From B1Sed10-231 sp046483385 (GTDB taxonomy: Bacteria > Planctomycetota > Brocadiia > SM23-32): DNA of 43,212 bases. The stretch's first letter is position 1. Each line of letters starts with the position of its first letter. The translations under genes were made by a program, and so were the position numbers. Of the stretch, positions 27,008 through 35,065 are shown in pieces. The notes below the pieces were generated by a model that was not told the origin of the DNA, made no database searches, and saw only the letters and a list, made by a program, of their open reading frames with translations. The DNA is taken from the NCBI GenBank assembly GCA_046483385.1, contig JAWODG010000103.1, positions 1-43,212 of the forward strand, written 5' to 3'.

Positions 27008-27733
27008 TCAACCCTCCCGCAGTATCCTCTCCAGGTAGTCCACGACCCGTTTGCCCGGGGGGGCGCTTTCGATCAACCGACTGTCGCCGGGCCGGCTGAC
27101 GTCCTCGATCTGCACGGTGAAGCGGAATCCCGGCCTGTAGAGCCGCACGCGTCCGGCCCTGTCCAGTATGAAGATGGCCGGTACGGCCGTGGGGGTCTGC
27201 GCGTCTGCCGCGTTGGCCATCCTCTTCAGCCCCGACCAGGACGTGTCGTCCCAGTAGACCGGCATCGAAACCCCTCGCGAATCCAGGAATTCGCGCGCCC
27301 GGTCTGAGCCCGGTGTCCGCCCCACAATCGTGACGCCCCTCACGCGGAAGCGGCGGTACTGGTGCACCAGTTCGCTTACGTGTTGCAGTGCGCCCAGGCT
27401 GTTGGGATCGTTCGTTCCCCAGAACACCACGATGGTGACGACGCCGTGCTGCGCCGGGTCAAGCCTCAGCTTCTCGCCGCGCTGGTCGGCGACCGGGACC
27501 CGCGGGCATTCGGGCGCTGTTGCCGCCGCGAAATACGTCAATCCCTCCTGCTCCTGCACCGGCACCGTGCGGTCTATGAACGACAGCCCGCCGGGCTCCT
27601 CCTCTTCCTGCTGACCCTGCGCGGCATGTTCCGGGAGCGGCTCCAACTCAACCGGTCCATTGCCGCCCGAACCGTTGCAACCCGCCAGAATCGGTAGAAT
27701 CACGGCCAGAATAGCCAACGTGAAACGTTTCAT
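27008..27733 (-). CDS. Thioredoxin-fold (TlpA/AhpC-like) lipoprotein without redox cysteines
   Basis: 241 residues. The lipoprotein signal ends with LAGC (Cys19). A disordered Gly/Glu-rich stretch follows, then a thioredoxin-like domain from about 75 to 235. The segment VVTIVVFWGTNDPNSLG aligns with the TlpA active-site turn FWATWCPPC, but both Cys are replaced (Asp109 and Ser112). The later AIFILDRAGRVRLYRPGF is the usual TlpA strand pair after the cis-Pro region (AVPAIF). It therefore cannot do dithiol chemistry at the usual site and may bind a partner instead. GGAGG lies 8 bases before the ATG. It is the last gene after tmk (16 bases). Confidence 0.78.
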   Translation of the reverse strand: MKRFTLAILAVILPILAGCNGSGGNGPVELEPLPEHAAQGQQEEEEPGGLSFIDRTVPVQEQEGLTYFAAATAPECPRVPVADQRGEKLRLDPAQHGVVTIVVFWGTNDPNSLGALQHVSELVHQYRRFRVRGVTIVGRTPGSDRAREFLDSRGVSMPVYWDDTSWSGLKRMANAADAQTPTAVPAIFILDRAGRVRLYRPGFRFTVQIEDVSRPGDSRLIESAPPGKRVVDYLERILREG

Positions 27734-27749
27734 AGCTCGTCCCTCCACT

Positions 27750-28454
27750 TCATTCAACGTCCTGCATAAGCCTTGTCACTGCCGCGCGCACATGCTCGGC
27801 GATCGTCCCGGGGGACAGCAGCCGGCCTTCCTCAGCACACTCCACCACCACCCAGCGCCCGGGCATTGTCCGCGCAATCTCCCGATAGGCCTCCGACGTC
27901 GCCCGCAGATACTCCGTATCCCGCTCGTGAATGTCGCTTCCGCCCTCCGGTCGCTCGTCCGCCTCCCGTTCGGACAGCAGGCGTACGGACAGGTCCGTCG
28001 GCACGTCCATCAACAGATGGAGGTCGGGCCGGGGCAGTTCGAAAACGTCGTACTCAAGCTCCATCATCCATCGGTAGAACCGCGCGCGTTCGTCCTCATC
28101 CCGGATCTTGGCTCCCTGGTGGGCCATGTTGGCCGGCACGTAGCGGTTGCAGACCACCAGACAGCCTTCTGCGAGCCACCGGCGCAGTTGCGGCGCCGCC
28201 TCCCAGCGGTCGCACGCGTAGGGCAGGGCGGCCAGATACGGGTCCACCTCGCCCGCACGGCCCGCCATCTCGCCCTGCAGATACCGCCTGATCAGGCTCC
28301 CGAAGAAACCGTCCTCGTAGCGCGGGAAGGACATGGTCTCCACCGGCAGACCGGTCTCGCGCGCCCACTGGACCAGCAGCCGCGTCTGCGTCGTCTTACC
28401 CGTGCCGTCGGCGCCGCAGACGGCCACAAGGCGTCCCGTGTCGGCGGGCGGCAT
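27750..28454 (-). CDS. tmk: Thymidylate kinase family protein
   Basis: 234 residues. dTMP kinase makes dTDP for DNA synthesis. Walker A is GADGTGKT (14-21). The substrate/Mg motif reads NRYVPANMAHQGAK, where many bacterial enzymes have DRY, and the lid region has DIHERDTEYL. The spacing of these motifs fits thymidylate kinase; another nucleoside-monophosphate kinase of the same fold remains possible because of the Asp-to-Asn change. It starts 4 bases after the UxaC-like gene and shares its operon. Confidence 0.8.
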   Translation of the reverse strand: MPPADTGRLVAVCGADGTGKTTQTRLLVQWARETGLPVETMSFPRYEDGFFGSLIRRYLQGEMAGRAGEVDPYLAALPYACDRWEAAPQLRRWLAEGCLVVCNRYVPANMAHQGAKIRDEDERARFYRWMMELEYDVFELPRPDLHLLMDVPTDLSVRLLSEREADERPEGGSDIHERDTEYLRATSEAYREIARTMPGRWVVVECAEEGRLLSPGTIAEHVRAAVTRLMQDVE

Positions 28455-28458
28455 AACC

Positions 28459-29739
28459 CTATTCCTCTTCCAGGCGGAATATGCGCATGGCGTTCTCCCG
28501 CAGCATCAGCCGCGCGATGGAGACCGCCTCGTCCTCGGTCGCGAAGCCGGGTTCCACCAGATCGCGCGCGAGCACGCGTGCGAGCACGCGCCGGTACATG
28601 TTGAACTTCGCCAGCCCGAACTCCAGCTTGTACATGTCGCTGTAGTAGCCTATCAGCTTGGCCTTCGGCACGCTTTGCAGGCGCGCGGCCAGATCGCGTT
28701 CGATGTGCGCGGGGACGTTCAGATACCACCAGTGGCCGCTGAGCACGACGTTCTGGACGATCCAGCCGTAGGCCCCCAGTTCCTGAACCTGGCTGTCGCT
28801 GAGTACCGACAGGCAGAAGGTGACCTCGGAGAAGGCGTTCAGCAGGGGCAGCAGACCGCGGAGCGTGTCGCCGGCCGCCGGCAGGTCGGTTCCCTGGGGG
28901 ACGCCGTGCGTGTAGGCATCCCGCACGACGCCGTACATGATCTGGAACGGCAGGGCATTCTCCCGGCAGCACTCCGCCAGGTGGAACAGGACGCCGCTCT
29001 GGACCACCTGCCGGTCGCCGCTGCCGGTTCCGCTCAGGGTGCGTTCGGCCTCCCGGTTGAAGTCGCCGTCGGACACCCTGTAGGCGCGGAAGCCCGGGGG
29101 CAGGGATATGGCGGCGCTCCGCGCGCCGTGCGCCCAGAAGTGCTCCACGACCGCCGACAGGGCGTCCCTAAGGCTGTCGCCGCCCTTCAGGGTGACCCCG
29201 CTGATGCGTTCCAGGGCTCCCTGCACCTCCGCCTTGTGCAGCTCGAAGACCAGCGTGTCGGCGCGGAGGGAGGGCACGAAGAGGCCCGTGTCGATGCCTT
29301 CGAGCTGTTCATCGAAGGTATTGGTCAGGAAGACCTTCTCGATGCTGGACTGCTCCAGGATGTCGCGCGCCCGCCCCGGGGCCTCGGCCGCTTCCTCGAC
29401 GGCCCGCGCCAGCGGCTGCCAGTTCTCGGGCGTCAGGCGATCGTGTTCGAAGCCGAACAACTCCCGGGCCAGCTCCACCATCCAGCTATACTGCACCGTG
29501 TTGTCGATGCGGCCCATGGCCTCCAGCAGGGCGGGTATCATCTCCTCTTCGGGCCGGCCGAGAACCGACTTGTCCATCCCCGCGCTGTGGGCAAGCTCCG
29601 TGTAGTAGTGATAGCCCAGAAGGTCCGCCAGGGAGCGGGCGTAAGGCTCGTGAGCCGGCACGTGCGAATGCACGTCCACGGCGCTGATGTCCATTATCTC
29701 GTCACGCAGGCGTTGCTCGAGCTCGTTCGACGTCGGCAT
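28459..29739 (-). CDS. Glucuronate isomerase-like (UxaC-type) metal-dependent hydrolase
   Basis: 426 residues. The start of the barrel carries the metal motif VDVHSHVP (His24, His26), and the C-terminal part has LIGYYSDMYKLEFGLAKFN and a helical end similar to the uronate isomerase branch of the amidohydrolase superfamily. UxaC converts glucuronate to fructuronate. This protein is more distant, so another sugar acid or a hydrolytic role is possible. GAGGAG just before the ATG at 29739 decides the start; the longer frame to 29796 has no ribosome site. It is first in the operon with tmk and the thioredoxin-fold lipoprotein. Confidence 0.7.
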   Translation of the reverse strand: MPTSNELEQRLRDEIMDISAVDVHSHVPAHEPYARSLADLLGYHYYTELAHSAGMDKSVLGRPEEEMIPALLEAMGRIDNTVQYSWMVELARELFGFEHDRLTPENWQPLARAVEEAAEAPGRARDILEQSSIEKVFLTNTFDEQLEGIDTGLFVPSLRADTLVFELHKAEVQGALERISGVTLKGGDSLRDALSAVVEHFWAHGARSAAISLPPGFRAYRVSDGDFNREAERTLSGTGSGDRQVVQSGVLFHLAECCRENALPFQIMYGVVRDAYTHGVPQGTDLPAAGDTLRGLLPLLNAFSEVTFCLSVLSDSQVQELGAYGWIVQNVVLSGHWWYLNVPAHIERDLAARLQSVPKAKLIGYYSDMYKLEFGLAKFNMYRRVLARVLARDLVEPGFATEDEAVSIARLMLRENAMRIFRLEEE

Positions 29740-29762
29740 GGCTCTCCTCTGTTGCGGTGTCT

Positions 29763-29785
29763 CCAACGTAGTGTCCCGACGTTGG
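29763..29785 (-). promoter_or_regulatory. Palindrome in the leader of the UxaC-like operon
   Basis: CCAACGT and ACGTTGG form a perfect 7-base inverted repeat with a 9-base spacer, between the likely promoter and the start codon. It may be an operator or an RNA hairpin. Confidence 0.4.
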
Positions 29786-29799
29786 TCGGCCTTCAAGGT

Positions 29800-29827
29800 A
29801 TTCTACGCCATCTGGGGGCGGGCTAAA
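29800..29827 (-). promoter_or_regulatory. Candidate promoter of the UxaC-like operon
   Basis: On the minus strand: weak -35 TTTAGC (29827-29822), 16-base spacer, good -10 TAGAAT (29805-29800). Confidence 0.4.
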
Positions 29828-29840
29828 AGCCGTTCGACTC

Positions 29841-31214
29841 TCAGTTGTTCAGCGCCTGGATCGGCGCGGGGATGCGGCCCCCCCGCTGCACGAACGCCGC
29901 CGCTTCGCCCACGGACCGCACCGGCAGGATAACGCTTTCCCCGAACAAGCCGCCGAAGACGGCCATCTCACCCGCCTGTTTGCCGGGCACGGGAATGATG
30001 CGCACCGACGTCGTCTTCCGGTTCACCACGCCGATGCTCATCTCGTCCGCGATGAGCGCCGCAATCGTGGCCGCGTCCGTGTCGCCGGGCACGGCTACCA
30101 TGTCCAGCCCCACCGAGCAGACGCTGGTCATGGCCTCCAGCTTCTCCAGCGTCAGGTCCCCGTTGCGGACGGCCTCGCTCAAGGCGCTGTCTTCGCTGAC
30201 GGGTATGAATGCCCCGCTGAGCCCGCCGACCGACGAGGAGGCGAACACGCCGCCTTTCTTGACGGCATCGTTCAGCAGCGCCACCGCCGCCGTCGAACCG
30301 GGGCTGCCGAGGCGCGCCACCCCCATCGCCTGCAGTATCTCGCCCACGCTGTCGCCCACCCGGGGGGTGGGGGCCAGCGAGAGGTCCACAATGCCGAACT
30401 CCACCCCGAGCCGCGCCGCCACCTCACGGCCTATCAGTTCGCCGACCCGCGTGACGCGGAACGACGTCTTCTTGATCTGCTCAGCGATGTCGCCCAGGTC
30501 CGCCGACTCATCCTGCTGCACAAGCCTCTCCACGGCCCGCTTGACCACGCCCGGGCCGCTGACGCCGATGTTCACCACGCAGTCCGGCTCCCCGTAGCCC
30601 AGGTAGGCGCCGGCCATGAACGGGTTGTCCTCCGGGATGTTGGCGAACACCGTCATCTTGGCGGCCCCGAAGCCCGCGCGGTCGGCCGTCTCCTGCGCCG
30701 TCTGCCGGATGACCCCGGCCACCAGGTTGATCGCGTCCACGTTGATGCCCGCGGCGGTGCTGGCCACGTTCACCCCGGCGCAGAGCCGGTCGGTCCCGCT
30801 GAGCGTGCGGGGGATCGCACGGATGAGCGCCTTCTCCGCCGGTGTCATCCCCTTCTGCACCAGGGCGGTGAAGCCGCCCACCAGGTCCACGCCCACTTCC
30901 TCGGCGGCCCCGTCCAGGGCCCGGGCGATCTGGAAGAACGCCTCCTCCCCGCCGCCCGCCGACAGCGCACTCACCGGACTGACGGCGAGCCGCTTGTTGA
31001 CCACTGGTATGCCATATTTGGTGCCCACCTCTTCGCAAGCCCGCACCATGTTGCCCGCGCGGCTCCTCACCTTGAGGCGGACCTTCCGGCATAACTGCCC
31101 GATGTCCGGGTCAACGCAGTCCAGCAGGTTGATGCCCAGCGTCACCGTGCGCACGTCCAGATGCTCCTCCTGGAACATCCGCAAGGTGGACATGATGTCT
31201 TCCGTTCGCAGCAT
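29841..31214 (-). CDS. DUF711/UPF0210 (PFL family) protein
   Basis: 457 residues, cytoplasmic. The whole length fits the UPF0210/DUF711 family: NKRLAVSPVSALSAGG near residue 75, SGTDRLCAGVNVASTAAGIN, FANIPEDNPFMAGAY, GVSGPGVVKRA, DLSLAPTPRVGDSVGEIL and the C-terminal FGGLFGESVILPV. The family is glycine-rich and related in fold to glycyl-radical-type barrels, but its reaction is not known. In many bacteria and archaea it is adjacent to an ACT-domain gene, as here. AAGGGG precedes the ATG. The ACT gene lies upstream on the same strand, separated by a 310-base repeat-bearing gap. Confidence 0.9.
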   Translation of the reverse strand: MLRTEDIMSTLRMFQEEHLDVRTVTLGINLLDCVDPDIGQLCRKVRLKVRSRAGNMVRACEEVGTKYGIPVVNKRLAVSPVSALSAGGGEEAFFQIARALDGAAEEVGVDLVGGFTALVQKGMTPAEKALIRAIPRTLSGTDRLCAGVNVASTAAGINVDAINLVAGVIRQTAQETADRAGFGAAKMTVFANIPEDNPFMAGAYLGYGEPDCVVNIGVSGPGVVKRAVERLVQQDESADLGDIAEQIKKTSFRVTRVGELIGREVAARLGVEFGIVDLSLAPTPRVGDSVGEILQAMGVARLGSPGSTAAVALLNDAVKKGGVFASSSVGGLSGAFIPVSEDSALSEAVRNGDLTLEKLEAMTSVCSVGLDMVAVPGDTDAATIAALIADEMSIGVVNRKTTSVRIIPVPGKQAGEMAVFGGLFGESVILPVRSVGEAAAFVQRGGRIPAPIQALNN

Positions 31215-31524
31215 CTTTCGCGCCCCTTCTACGGCCCGGCCGGGGTAAAAGGAATTATGAATCAGGAATCATGAATTCTGAATGAGCGGTCGCGACGCCC
31301 TTATATGTTCTCCGAGGGCGGGAGCGAGGACGAGGACGATCTCGGGTACGTAGCCCGTTTCGCCGGTCCCGCGCTGTATGTCGGTCCCCGTGCCTTTGTG
31401 TGAGAACATGCTTGTCGTTCCGTCGTGCGGCCCGCCACAGGCGGGCTCGTAGTGGTCGTCGTGGTTAGCTTCCGCCTCTGCCGTTCTCCGTGCCTCCGTG
31501 TTGGGATAATCCCCCGGGGGCGGG
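31215..31524. repeat. Non-coding gap with a copy of a dispersed repeat (about 31318-31500)
   Basis: The gap between the ACT-domain gene and the DUF711 gene holds no credible gene. Its larger part aligns in the same orientation with 37994-38190: shared blocks include GACGAGGACGAT, GTGCCTTTGTG, GTGAGAACA, GTTCCGTC, a CAGGCGGG palindrome and GTCGTCGTGGTTAGC. Next to the DUF711 start is an AT-rich run with nested GAATCA/TGAATTC units (31253-31283). Confidence 0.65.
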
Positions 31525-32088
31525 TTACACTTCCTGCCGGAAGTCCACGTGGTTTGTCGCCAGGAACACGTTCTCGTGCTGCAGCGCCACCGTCATCTCG
31601 CCCGCCGGCCAGAGCGACTCCACGTCCATCTGCAGCCGCTCCACCTCCGGCCCGGGCGGCACCTCCAACTGGGCCGTCAGCAGGAATTCCTCCCCCTCGC
31701 TGTAAGCGTAGAGGTCCTCGATGTTGATGCTCCGGCTGGCCAGGTAGGAGGTTATTCGGTGGATGATCCCCGGCCGGTCCCGCCCGGATACTGTTAGGAT
31801 AAACCGTTCCGCATCGGCTACGACCGGGCGGCCCGGCCCGGCCGTGCGCTCCTTGACCGAGACCTCGAGCTCGCCCGGCGAGCCGCTCTCGCGCGCCGCC
31901 ACCGCCAGCCTCTCGGCCGGCACGTCCGCGTCGAAGTGTACCGTAAGGATGATGGTGAAGTACCCGCGCATGACCGTCTGGCTGATGGCGTCGATGTTGC
32001 CGTCCAGCTCCACTATCGCCTCGGTCATGCCGGAGACGATGCCCACGCGGTCGCGCGACATCACCGTCAGCACGTAGTCGGCGCCCAT
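31525..32088 (-). CDS. Protein with two ACT domains (GcvR/UPF0237-like)
   Basis: 187 residues. The first ACT domain (about 3-75) begins YVLTVMSRDRVGIVSGMTEA and the second (about 93-165) FILTVSGRDRPGIIHRITS with NIEDLYAY. Paired ACT domains bind an amino acid or similar small ligand and usually act as sensors. The closest look is the glycine cleavage repressor/UPF0237 group. It follows gpsA after 15 bases and precedes the DUF711 gene, which matches the frequent ACT-DUF711 pairing, so the two may form a sensor-enzyme pair. Confidence 0.85.
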   Translation of the reverse strand: MGADYVLTVMSRDRVGIVSGMTEAIVELDGNIDAISQTVMRGYFTIILTVHFDADVPAERLAVAARESGSPGELEVSVKERTAGPGRPVVADAERFILTVSGRDRPGIIHRITSYLASRSINIEDLYAYSEGEEFLLTAQLEVPPGPEVERLQMDVESLWPAGEMTVALQHENVFLATNHVDFRQEV

Positions 32089-32103
32089 GCTCGCTCCCCG
32101 CCC

Positions 32104-33141
32104 TCAGAGGTCCATTTCGTGTTCGGGTTTCGGTTCGCGCTCCATCAGGGCCATTCCGGCCTCCAGGGGGTCTTCTCCCTCGAACAGCACAGCGTGCACG
32201 GCCCGCGCGATGGGCATCTCCACGCCGTGCTTCTCCGCCAGCGCGCAGGCCGACCGCGTGGTGCGCACCCCCTCGGCGACCTGGTCCATGCTCTCCACTA
32301 TCTCGTCCAGGCTCTCCCCCCGCGCCAGTCGCACGCCCACCGACCGGTTCCGACCGTAGGGACTGACACATGTGGTTATCAGGTCGCCCAGCCCCGTCAG
32401 GCCGGCGAAGGTCTCCGGACGAGCCCCCATGGCCACGCCCAGGCGGGCGATCTCCGCCAGTCCCCGCGTCAGCAGGGCGGCCTTGGCGTTGTCGCCAAAC
32501 CCCAATCCGTCGCAGACACCCGCCGCGATCGCTATCACGTTCTTCAGCGCGGCCCCCAGTTCGACCCCCGTCACGTCCGTATTCGTGTAGACCCGGAACG
32601 TCCGGCACATGAAGGCGCTCTGGACCACGCGCGCGGCGGCCTCGTCCTCGCCGGTGGCTACCACGGTGGTGGGCAGCTCGCGGGCCACCTCCTCGGCATG
32701 GCTCGGGCCGAAGAGGCCGGCCAGCCGGAAATCCCCCCCGCACACGTCCCGCACCACGGCGCTGCCGGGCAGCAGCGTGTCCTCCTCGATGCCCTTCGCC
32801 ACGTTGACTACCAGGTGGTCCGGCCGCAGGTGCGGTGCCAGCCGCTGGCACACCGAGCGCAGATAGACCGTGGGCGTGGCCGTCACCACCAGGTCGGCGT
32901 CGGGCACGCATTCCGCCATCCGGGCGGTCAGCTTCACGGCCTCCGGCAGCTCCACGTCCGGCAGGTAGCGCGGGTTCAGGTGCGTGCGGCGCATCTCGTC
33001 CACGTAATCGGGTTCGACGCCCCAGACGGTGACGTCGTGTCCGTTCTTGTCCAGCAGTATGGCGAGGGCCGTACCCCAGCCGCCGCAGCCGATGACGGCC
33101 GCGGTGTGGCGGGCACCGGAACTGTCCGTTCCCAGGGGCAT
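32104..33141 (-). CDS. gpsA: Glycerol-3-phosphate dehydrogenase [NAD(P)+]
   Basis: 345 residues. It reduces dihydroxyacetone phosphate to sn-glycerol-3-phosphate for phospholipid synthesis. The NAD motif is AVIGCGGWGTALA (GxGxxG at 18-23), followed by NPRYLPD, NVAKGIE, GPSHAEEVA, the Lys-bearing ALKNVIAIAAG and TGLGDLITTC with SRN-type GRNRSVG. The ATG at 33141 begins a normal N-terminus; the longer frame runs back through the promoter. A 21-base palindrome covers the -35 region. Confidence 0.95.
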   Translation of the reverse strand: MPLGTDSSGARHTAAVIGCGGWGTALAILLDKNGHDVTVWGVEPDYVDEMRRTHLNPRYLPDVELPEAVKLTARMAECVPDADLVVTATPTVYLRSVCQRLAPHLRPDHLVVNVAKGIEEDTLLPGSAVVRDVCGGDFRLAGLFGPSHAEEVARELPTTVVATGEDEAAARVVQSAFMCRTFRVYTNTDVTGVELGAALKNVIAIAAGVCDGLGFGDNAKAALLTRGLAEIARLGVAMGARPETFAGLTGLGDLITTCVSPYGRNRSVGVRLARGESLDEIVESMDQVAEGVRTTRSACALAEKHGVEMPIARAVHAVLFEGEDPLEAGMALMEREPKPEHEMDL

Positions 33142-33180
33142 AGTCTGCTCGGCTCGTCTGAGGACAGGGGATACGAGAAC

Positions 33181-33211
33181 ATTATACGGTCGGTTGCAGG
33201 GGGTGCAACCG
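33181..33211 (-). promoter_or_regulatory. gpsA promoter with operator-like palindrome
   Basis: On the minus strand: -35 TTGCAC (33208-33203), 16-base spacer, perfect -10 TATAAT (33186-33181). A perfect inverted repeat, CGGTTGCA-5-TGCAACCG (33191-33211), covers the -35 box and most of the spacer, the position expected for a repressor site. Confidence 0.65.
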
Positions 33212-33234
33212 TGCCGCGGCCCGGAAGATGAGGC

Positions 33235-33263
33235 TTGCACCGGTGCGCGGCCCCCGGTATAAT
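33235..33263 (+). promoter_or_regulatory. Promoter of the 73-residue membrane protein gene
   Basis: -35 TTGCAC (33235-33240), 17-base spacer, perfect -10 TATAAT (33258-33263), divergent from the gpsA promoter. It leaves a leader of about 110 bases in which I see no further gene. Confidence 0.65.
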
Positions 33264-33382
33264 TCCTTCAGTTTGGCCCGGGAGGGCGCGCATGGACTTG
33301 TCTCTCGCGGGAACGCACTTGGCCGACGAACGCCGTGGGGCGAAACCGCGGCGGGCTTCTGTGACAGAAGGAGGGATGCAGC

Positions 33383-33604
33383 ATGAATAAAGGCGTTGTC
33401 GCACTGATTGTGGCCGTAGTCGTGGTTGTCGTGTTGGCATTCGTTTTCCTCAGGGGCGGTGGGCAGCAACCTAATCCCGAGATGGACAGGGACTTGCCTC
33501 GTGAGGTCCGGATGATCGACCCCGAAGTTTGGGAGCAGATGCCCGAGGAACAACGTCAGAAGATCATCGACGCCGCACGGGAGGCTGAACAGGGCGCTGA
33601 GTGA
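33383..33604 (+). CDS. Small single-span membrane protein upstream of the pilin genes
   Basis: 73 residues: one strongly hydrophobic segment (VVALIVAVVVVVVLAFVFL, about 5-23) and an acidic, helical exported or cytoplasmic tail (MPEEQRQKIIDAAREAEQ). The family is not recognised. AAGGAGGG lies 7 bases before the ATG, and it has its own promoter and terminator. It resembles in layout the 154-residue protein after the third pilin gene, so these may flank the pilin block for a reason, but there is no sequence similarity beyond a hydrophobic start. Confidence 0.65.
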   Translation: MNKGVVALIVAVVVVVVLAFVFLRGGGQQPNPEMDRDLPREVRMIDPEVWEQMPEEQRQKIIDAAREAEQGAE

Positions 33605-33626
33605 CGTACCTGTGGCCGGCCATCGG

Positions 33627-33647
33627 CCCGTTGCCCACGGGTTTTTT
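33627..33647 (+). terminator. Terminator of the small membrane protein gene
   Basis: CCCGT/ACGGG hairpin with a 5-base loop followed by six T. The -35 box of the first pilin promoter starts 3 bases later. Confidence 0.6.
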
Positions 33648-33649
33648 CC

Positions 33650-33678
33650 TTGACAAGCGAGGAGTGGGCTGGTAACAT
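33650..33678 (+). promoter_or_regulatory. Pilin promoter 1
   Basis: Perfect -35 TTGACA (33650-33655), 17-base spacer, -10 TAACAT (33673-33678). It is the first of three near-equivalent pilin promoters, all with perfect TTGACA, 17 bases and TAnnAT, each just after a T run. Confidence 0.75.
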
Positions 33679-33728
33679 ACGCGCGATTTTCGAACGCAAA
33701 GTGTTCAGTTCTCACGGGACCAGCCTGG

Positions 33729-33740
33729 AAAGGAGGTGAG
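33729..33740 (+). promoter_or_regulatory. Conserved leader element AAAGGAGGTGAG, copy 1
   Basis: This 12-base element lies 50 bases after the -10 box and 88 bases before the pilin ATG. AAGGAGGTGA is a perfect match to the anti-Shine-Dalgarno tail of bacterial 16S rRNA, yet no plausible start codon follows at 5-10 bases. A GTG inside it (33736) opens an in-frame extension of the pilin, but the other two copies do not. Confidence 0.7.
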
Positions 33741-33828
33741 GAGTCGGGCGGTCCACCGCAGTAGGCCAAACAGCCGTTTCGACAAGAAGCAGGCACGCAG
33801 TGCAAAGGGTTTGTGGGAGGATGTGAAG

Positions 33829-35043
33829 ATGAAGAAGGCTTTTACGCTGATTGAACTGTTGGTGGTCATAGCTATCATCGCTATCCTGGCCGCTATGTTG
33901 ATGCCCAGCCTTAGTCGCGCGCGAGCCCAAGCGCGGGAGTCCAACTGCCGCGGCAATCTGCGGAACCAGGGCTTGTCGCTCGCCATGCTGCGCAACGACA
34001 AAGGAGGCGTGTACCCAGGTCTGGTGGACTATACCGGGCAGGACGCTGCACAAGACGGGGAGTATCTCGGCGAAGCTGACGCCATGGACCCCGAAACGTG
34101 GGTCGAACCGGTGGAACCGTTCTACGCCATCTACACCTATTCCGACAGCGTCGATATCTTCGACGATCCTGGCTGGAAGCAGAATGAGACGTCCGATTTC
34201 TGCTGGGGCGCCCCGCGCGTGGTGGACGGGTCTCCTGTGGCCGGCTGCCGCTACGGCGAAATTGACCCGGCTATCGACTGGGGCGGATACGGCGGGGACG
34301 GATATGGCACCATCGTTACCGGGTCAGAATACCTGTTCGACTACGGACGCATAGCGAAGAACTCAGCCTCCGGGCGTGTTATTATGGCGTGCGCGCCCCG
34401 CCTCGATCACATCTGGGGAGCCAATTACGGGCGAATCCCGCACGCGCATTCCGGCGGCTCGAATGTCCTGCATCACGACGGGGCAGTGTCCTGGGCCCCC
34501 AAGGAACACCCGGAAGCCATCTGGGCGAATAAGGGTCTCGGCGGTATCGATTACTTCCTTGAAGGTTACACGCCGAACCCGCGCATGGACGAGGACGCCT
34601 ACCTCGCCAGGGCGACCGCCGAGTCCGAGGAGTTCAGGACTGAGCTTGAAACGGACATAGACAGCATCTATGCCTGTGACGTTCAGGCTCCCGGCGCGCC
34701 GGACGACAACACGCTGCAGCCGTTCGACGGCTTCGACAACGAGAAGGCCGGCACCCAGTGGGACCGCGACTGGTCTCGCGCTGGCGTCAATGACGGCGAA
34801 TACGCCCCGTCGCCCGGCTGGGCTTGCGAACCGTCGGACCCCTGGGCTCAGACCAACAACGCGAACGACAACACGTGGCGTCCGTACCGGTACACCGCGC
34901 CTGGATGGTACTGGTACGAGGAGCGCGGCATCTTCGCCACCGAGGCCCGGTGGAATAAGTATGATAGCCGTTGCGCTCCGTTCGCACCCTGGACGAATTT
35001 TGGCGTTGCGGGTAGCAGGCAAGAGCCGTTGCCCAGCTTCTAA
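33829..35043 (+). CDS. Type IV pilin-like protein 1 (H-x9-DG type)
   Basis: 404 residues. The N-terminus MKKA-FTLIELLVVIAIIAIL is a type III signal: prepilin peptidase should cut after Ala4, leaving Phe1 and Glu5 of the mature pilin, with Ala in place of the usual Gly at -1. The long acidic body carries the H-x9-DG motif (His207 to Asp217-Gly218). It also has GYTPNPRMDED from residue 246, shared with the two paralogs, and two Trp/Tyr-rich blocks near the end. Such proteins are very numerous in PVC bacteria; most are of unknown function and some are probably surface or secretion pseudopilins. The ribosome site GGGAGG lies 8 bases before the ATG. Its leader and first 60 bases are almost the same as those of the other two pilin genes. 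Confidence 0.85.
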   Translation: MKKAFTLIELLVVIAIIAILAAMLMPSLSRARAQARESNCRGNLRNQGLSLAMLRNDKGGVYPGLVDYTGQDAAQDGEYLGEADAMDPETWVEPVEPFYAIYTYSDSVDIFDDPGWKQNETSDFCWGAPRVVDGSPVAGCRYGEIDPAIDWGGYGGDGYGTIVTGSEYLFDYGRIAKNSASGRVIMACAPRLDHIWGANYGRIPHAHSGGSNVLHHDGAVSWAPKEHPEAIWANKGLGGIDYFLEGYTPNPRMDEDAYLARATAESEEFRTELETDIDSIYACDVQAPGAPDDNTLQPFDGFDNEKAGTQWDRDWSRAGVNDGEYAPSPGWACEPSDPWAQTNNANDNTWRPYRYTAPGWYWYEERGIFATEARWNKYDSRCAPFAPWTNFGVAGSRQEPLPSF

Positions 35044-35065
35044 AACCGCCTATTGCTAAAGGCGC

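Noticed and set aside
28333..29826. 497-residue plus-strand open frame
   Set aside because: It lies antisense to the UxaC-like and tmk genes, both of which have clear motifs and ribosome sites.
31301..32911. 536-residue minus-strand open frame
   Set aside because: It is a GC-rich out-of-frame shadow of the ACT-domain and gpsA genes, with Gly/Arg-rich content typical of wrong frames.
33736..33828. GTG start giving pilin 1 a 31-residue N-terminal extension
   Set aside because: The GTG is inside the conserved AAAGGAGGTGAG element, the other two leaders have no such frame, and the extension would put charged residues before the type III signal, while a good ribosome site precedes the ATG at 33829.
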